Assembly (NCBI RefSeq): GCF_011927825.1
Contig: NZ_JAATJI010000001.1
Span: forward strand, 1,922,001 to 1,986,000
Length of the DNA stretch: 64,000 nucleotides
From: Polymorphobacter fuscus
GTDB lineage: Bacteria > Pseudomonadota > Alphaproteobacteria > Sphingomonadales > Sphingomonadaceae
Reading direction: 5' to 3'
The notes under the pieces were generated by a model, which saw nothing but the letters and a program-made list of their open reading frames with translations, was not told the DNA's origin and made no database searches. This document shows, one piece after another, positions 61,207 through 64,000 of the stretch (position 1 is its first letter; each line of letters opens with the position of its first letter). Both the position numbers and the translations under genes were made by a program.

Positions 61207-63309
61207 TTATCCGCGCATCCGCTCCACGGAGACGACCGCCTTCACCTGTCGCAGCGCGCCGATGATGGCGGTCAGATGTTTCAGGTCCTCGACTTCGATA
61301 TCGACGACATCGGTGTGAAATTCGCGGTCGCGATGCTTGAGCGACAGGTTGACGATATTGGCATGGTGGGCCGCCAGCGACGCCGCCAGCGATGCCAAAG
61401 ACCCCGGCTGGTTGTGGACGACGATCGCCAGCCGCGCCGTGGCGCCATCGCTTTCCGGACCCCAGGACACTTCCACCCATTCACCCGCTTCGTCGGCAAG
61501 GCTGGCGCAATCGATGGTGTGGATCATGATCGGCTGGTCGGGATGGCGGATGCCGACGATCCGGTCCCCCGGCACCGGATGGCAGGCGCCGAGCTCGAAC
61601 GCCACGCCGGCCGTCATGCCGCTGATCACCACCGCCGCCGGGCCCGGCTTGCCGCGCATGCGCCGCGGCTTCTTGCCCGCCGTCGATCCCGGCACCAGGG
61701 CTTCCGACACCTGTGCGTCGGTCAACTGGTTGCGCGCCATGGCAAGTTCCAGCGCCGCGCGGTCGGCCAGCTTCAACCGCCCGAGCGCCGGCCCCATCAT
61801 GTCGTCGCCGAGCCCGATGCCGAGCCGCAATGCCAGCGATTCGAGTAGCTTGCTGCCCATTGCCTGGCTTTCCTGCAACGCCTTTTGCCGCACATGGCGG
61901 CGGATCGCGGCGCGGGCCTTGGCCGACACGACAAAACCTTCCCATGCCGGGTCGGGCGCCTTGATCTTCGATCGCATGATCTCGACCTGGTCGCCATTCG
62001 CCAGCTTTGTCCGCAGCGGCACGATGCGGCCGTTGACCTTGGCGCCGATGCAGCTGTCACCCAGATCCGAATGGACCGCATAGGCGAAATCCACCGGCGT
62101 CGAATTGCGCGGCAGCTGGTGGAGTGCGCCCTTCGGCGTGAATGCGAACACCTGGTCCTGGAACATCGCCAGCCGGGCATTTTCCAGCAGCTCCTCGGGG
62201 CTGGCGGCGTCGTGGAGCACTTCGAGAAGGTCGTCGAGCCAGGGATAGGCCTCGCGCGCCTTGGCACCGTCGCCGCCCTGCTTGTAGGCCCAGTGCGCCG
62301 CCAGGCCGAATTCGGCCTCCTCGTGCATCAGCCGCGTGCGGATCTGCACCTCGATGCGCGAATTCTCGCTGTGCAGCACGGTGGTGTGGATCGACTTGTA
62401 GCCGTTGCGCTTGGGCGTCGAGATGAAGTCCTTGAACCGGCCCGGCACCATCGGCCAGCGCGTGTGCACCGTCCCCAGCGCCCGGTAGCAGTCGGCGGTG
62501 TCGGCGACGATGACCCGGAAGGCCATGACGTCCGACAGGGTTTCGAACGCGGCGCCGCGCCCCTGCATCTTGCGCCAGATCGAGAACGGCCGTTTTTCGC
62601 GCCCCGTCACCTCGGCATCGATGCCCTTTTGCGCCAGCAGCAGCTTCATCCCCGATGCGATGCGCGCCACCGTGTCACCGCCGCCTTCGCGCAGCTTGGC
62701 GAGCCGTGCCGCGATCGTGGCATGGGCGTCGGGCTCCAGTTGCCGGAACGCCAGCTCCTGCAGTTCGTCCATGAAGCCGTACATGCCGATGCGCTCGGCC
62801 AGCGGCGCATAGATGTCCATGGTCTCGCGGGCGATGCGGCGGCGCTTGTCCTCCGACTTGATGAAGTGCAGCGTCCGCATGTTGTGCAGCCGGTCGGCGA
62901 GCTTGACCAGCAGGACGCGGATGTCGTTCGACATGGCGAGCAGGAACTTGCGCAGGTTTTCGGCCTGGCGTTCGCTGTCGGTCTGCGCCTCGATCTTCGA
63001 CAATTTGGTGACGCCGTCGACCAGCCGCCCGACATTGGTCCCGAACAGGGCGATGATCTGTTCCTGGGTGGCGACGGTATCCTCGATGGTGTCGTGCAGG
63101 ATGCCGGTGGCGATCGTTTCGGCATCGAGCTTCAATTCGGTCAGGATGCCGGCGACTTCGATCGGATGGCTGAAATAGGGGTCGCCACTGGCCCGCAATT
63201 GGCTGCCATGCGCCTTCATCGAAAACACATAGGCGCGGTTCAGCAGATCCTCGTCCGCATCGGGATCATAGGCCTTGACGCGTTCGACGAGTTCATACTG
63301 GCGGAGCAT
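61207..63309 (-). CDS. rsh: Bifunctional (p)ppGpp synthetase/hydrolase Rsh
   Basis: The 700-residue protein has an HD hydrolase domain (YFSHPIEVAGILTEL, ATGILHDTIEDTVA), a synthetase domain (RFKDFISTPKRNGYKSIHTT, then EVQIRTRLMHEEAEFGLAAH), a TGS domain (VFAFTPKGALHQLP) and a C-terminal ACT domain. Both activities look intact, so it is the single RelA/SpoT homologue typical of alphaproteobacteria. The ATG at 63309 begins MLRQYELVERVKAYDPDADE. It is downstream of rpoZ on the same strand with a hairpin-rich gap. Confidence 0.95.
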   Translation of the reverse strand: MLRQYELVERVKAYDPDADEDLLNRAYVFSMKAHGSQLRASGDPYFSHPIEVAGILTELKLDAETIATGILHDTIEDTVATQEQIIALFGTNVGRLVDGVTKLSKIEAQTDSERQAENLRKFLLAMSNDIRVLLVKLADRLHNMRTLHFIKSEDKRRRIARETMDIYAPLAERIGMYGFMDELQELAFRQLEPDAHATIAARLAKLREGGGDTVARIASGMKLLLAQKGIDAEVTGREKRPFSIWRKMQGRGAAFETLSDVMAFRVIVADTADCYRALGTVHTRWPMVPGRFKDFISTPKRNGYKSIHTTVLHSENSRIEVQIRTRLMHEEAEFGLAAHWAYKQGGDGAKAREAYPWLDDLLEVLHDAASPEELLENARLAMFQDQVFAFTPKGALHQLPRNSTPVDFAYAVHSDLGDSCIGAKVNGRIVPLRTKLANGDQVEIMRSKIKAPDPAWEGFVVSAKARAAIRRHVRQKALQESQAMGSKLLESLALRLGIGLGDDMMGPALGRLKLADRAALELAMARNQLTDAQVSEALVPGSTAGKKPRRMRGKPGPAAVVISGMTAGVAFELGACHPVPGDRIVGIRHPDQPIMIHTIDCASLADEAGEWVEVSWGPESDGATARLAIVVHNQPGSLASLAASLAAHHANIVNLSLKHRDREFHTDVVDIEVEDLKHLTAIIGALRQVKAVVSVERMRG

Positions 63310-63447
63310 GGCACGAGTGTGGTGTGCGGGGCGCACACACGCAACCACTTAACCTCGACCCGCCGGATAGAGATTGCGAGACGCGCGACGCGCGGCCCGG
63401 GGTTGGAGAGAAAGAAAGCAAGGGAGGAAGGCAGCAAGGAAGGCGGG

Positions 63448-63559
63448 GCGTGGGCAAAGCCCACGCGTCGGGCGGGTTCGTTCCGCGAGTCGGAACGCCC
63501 CGCCGGCCGGAATAAACGCGAGTCGGCGAATAGCTTCGCTATTCGCTGCCGCGTTTATT
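63448..63559. repeat. Three consecutive hairpins between rpoZ and rsh
   Basis: The first is GCGTGGGC-AAA-GCCCACGC (63448-63466). The second has an inner stem CGTTCCG/CGGAACG inside GGCGGG/CCCGCC (63471-63504). The third is a composite of AATAAACGCG/CGCGTTTATT around GCGAATAGC/GCTATTCGC (63511-63559). A purine-rich stretch lies just to the left (about 63402-63447). They resemble REP-type elements. Confidence 0.7.
63511..63559 (-). terminator. Large composite hairpin at the rpoZ stop codon
   Basis: The outer 10-base stem and inner 9-base stem are perfect, and the rpoZ TAA lies inside the outer stem. The stem ends in TTTATT on the minus strand. It probably terminates or stabilises the rpoZ transcript. 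Confidence 0.5.
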
Positions 63560-63896
63560 CGTAATCCGGCCCGAGATTCTGGTTCCGCGGCGGCTGCGCG
63601 GCGGTGATCCGCAACGCCTCGGCCGATGCCGACAGCGACCCGATCGCATCGGGTGTATCGTCCTCATTCTCGACCACACGCCGCATCGAAGCGATCAGCG
63701 CTTCCTTCAGGTCGGCGGGCTTGATTTCTTCCTCGGCGATCTCGCGCAGCGCGACGACGGGGTTCTTGTCACGGTCGCGGTCGACGGTGATTTCGGCGCC
63801 CGACGAAATGGCGCGGGCGCGGGTGGCGGCGAACAGCACCAGGTCGAACCGGTTGGGGATCTTGTCGACGCAATCTTCGACGGTAACGCGTGCCAT
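63555..63896 (-). CDS. rpoZ: RNA polymerase omega subunit
   Basis: The 113-residue protein begins [20 protein letters not shown] and continues [33 protein letters not shown], the omega subunit core that folds around the beta' subunit. The C-terminal extension is acidic and typical of alphaproteobacteria. The ATG at 63896 is the family start; the open frame continues upstream but is not coding. It is paired with rsh as in many proteobacteria. Confidence 0.95.
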   Translation of the reverse strand: MARVTVEDCVDKIPNRFDLVLFAATRARAISSGAEITVDRDRDKNPVVALREIAEEEIKPADLKEALIASMRRVVENEDDTPDAIGSLSASAEALRITAAQPPRNQNLGPDYE

Positions 63897-63929
63897 GGGG
63901 CAGAACTTTCCGATTTCGGGAAGCGCGGC

Positions 63930-63957
63930 AATTGTGGCAAACCCCGCCAAAAGTCAA
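63930..63957 (-). promoter_or_regulatory. Possible rpoZ promoter
   Basis: On the minus strand TTGACT (63957-63952) is followed after 16 bases by ACAATT (63935-63930), a fair -35/-10 pair, about 35 bases before the rpoZ start. Confidence 0.35.
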
Positions 63958-64000
63958 GCAAACACTTGACCCAGGCCCGTCCTTCGTCTAATCGCCGCCG

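Noticed and set aside
1..64000. Mobile elements, CRISPR arrays, tRNA or rRNA genes
   Set aside because: No transposase or integrase motif, no regularly spaced repeat and no cloverleaf-like segment was seen in the intergenic regions.

Overview
The window is a contiguous stretch of ordinary, densely packed chromosome from a GC-rich alphaproteobacterium, most probably of the order Sphingomonadales. The evidence is the codon and base composition, an UrcA-family protein, a TonB-dependent receptor with a sphingomonad-type plug, a class I lysyl-tRNA synthetase, the order bolA / J-domain protein / cobS / cobT, the order pyrE-pdxJ-acpS-lepB, and rsh next to rpoZ. I see no rRNA, tRNA, CRISPR array, transposase, integrase or prophage gene. 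Most operons use 4-base stop/start overlaps (ATGA, GTGA, TTGA).

Layout, left to right. 0-10 kb: tail of an Lrp-type regulator, a secreted Asp-box propeller protein, a glutathionyl-hydroquinone reductase, BolA, a J-domain protein, the CobS/CobT AAA+/VWA pair, a YkuD-fold protein, a glycine-zipper protein and LolA. 10-17 kb: an Atm1-type ABC exporter, then a minus-strand run alr-mlaE-mlaF-ECF sigma-anti-sigma followed by a fasciclin-domain protein. 17-22 kb: an UrcA-family gene, an Rrf2 regulator and a sulfate ABC importer (sbp-cysT-cysW-cysA). 22-26 kb: META lipoprotein, beta/gamma-crystallin-like protein and MscL in one overlapping operon, then LemA and two TPM-domain proteins. 26-30 kb: a LuxR-type regulator, a 26-residue membrane peptide, and a limonene-epoxide-hydrolase-like gene with two acyl-CoA dehydrogenases. 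30-36 kb: SixA phosphatase, a DinG-type helicase, LysRS, a secreted TPR-like protein and an exported RidA. 36-44 kb: TonB receptor, CrtI-like oxidoreductase, beta-helix protein and GlpQ. 44-50 kb: two thioesterases and SufE, then a large phage-shock (psp) locus with pspF divergent. 50-55 kb: YciB, CcmAB, NUDIX, an acyl-CoA dehydrogenase/kinase pair and a GNAT enzyme. 55-64 kb: lepB-acpS-pdxJ-pyrE, a CsgG-like protein, a glyoxalase-fold protein, a serine hydrolase, Rsh and RpoZ.

The most unusual part is the psp locus. Downstream of pspA-pspB-pspC-pspC lie six more small genes, most encoding one N-terminal membrane helix, a coiled coil and a recurring tail of the form VLERIATD..xRLxxEIxxL. The operon is preceded by a sigma-54 type promoter and a 58-residue leader gene. 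The same sigma-54 promoter and a 22-base identical leader segment stand in front of the UrcA-family gene about 31 kb away, which suggests that this gene belongs to the PspF regulon. Other notable arrangements are the sigma/anti-sigma/fasciclin trio, which resembles the mycobacterial SigK-RskA-MPT70/83 system but is translationally coupled to alr and mlaEF, a split version of the ACAD10/11 kinase-dehydrogenase, and several perfect palindromes at start sites. Functions are assigned from motifs and family knowledge only; no database search was possible.
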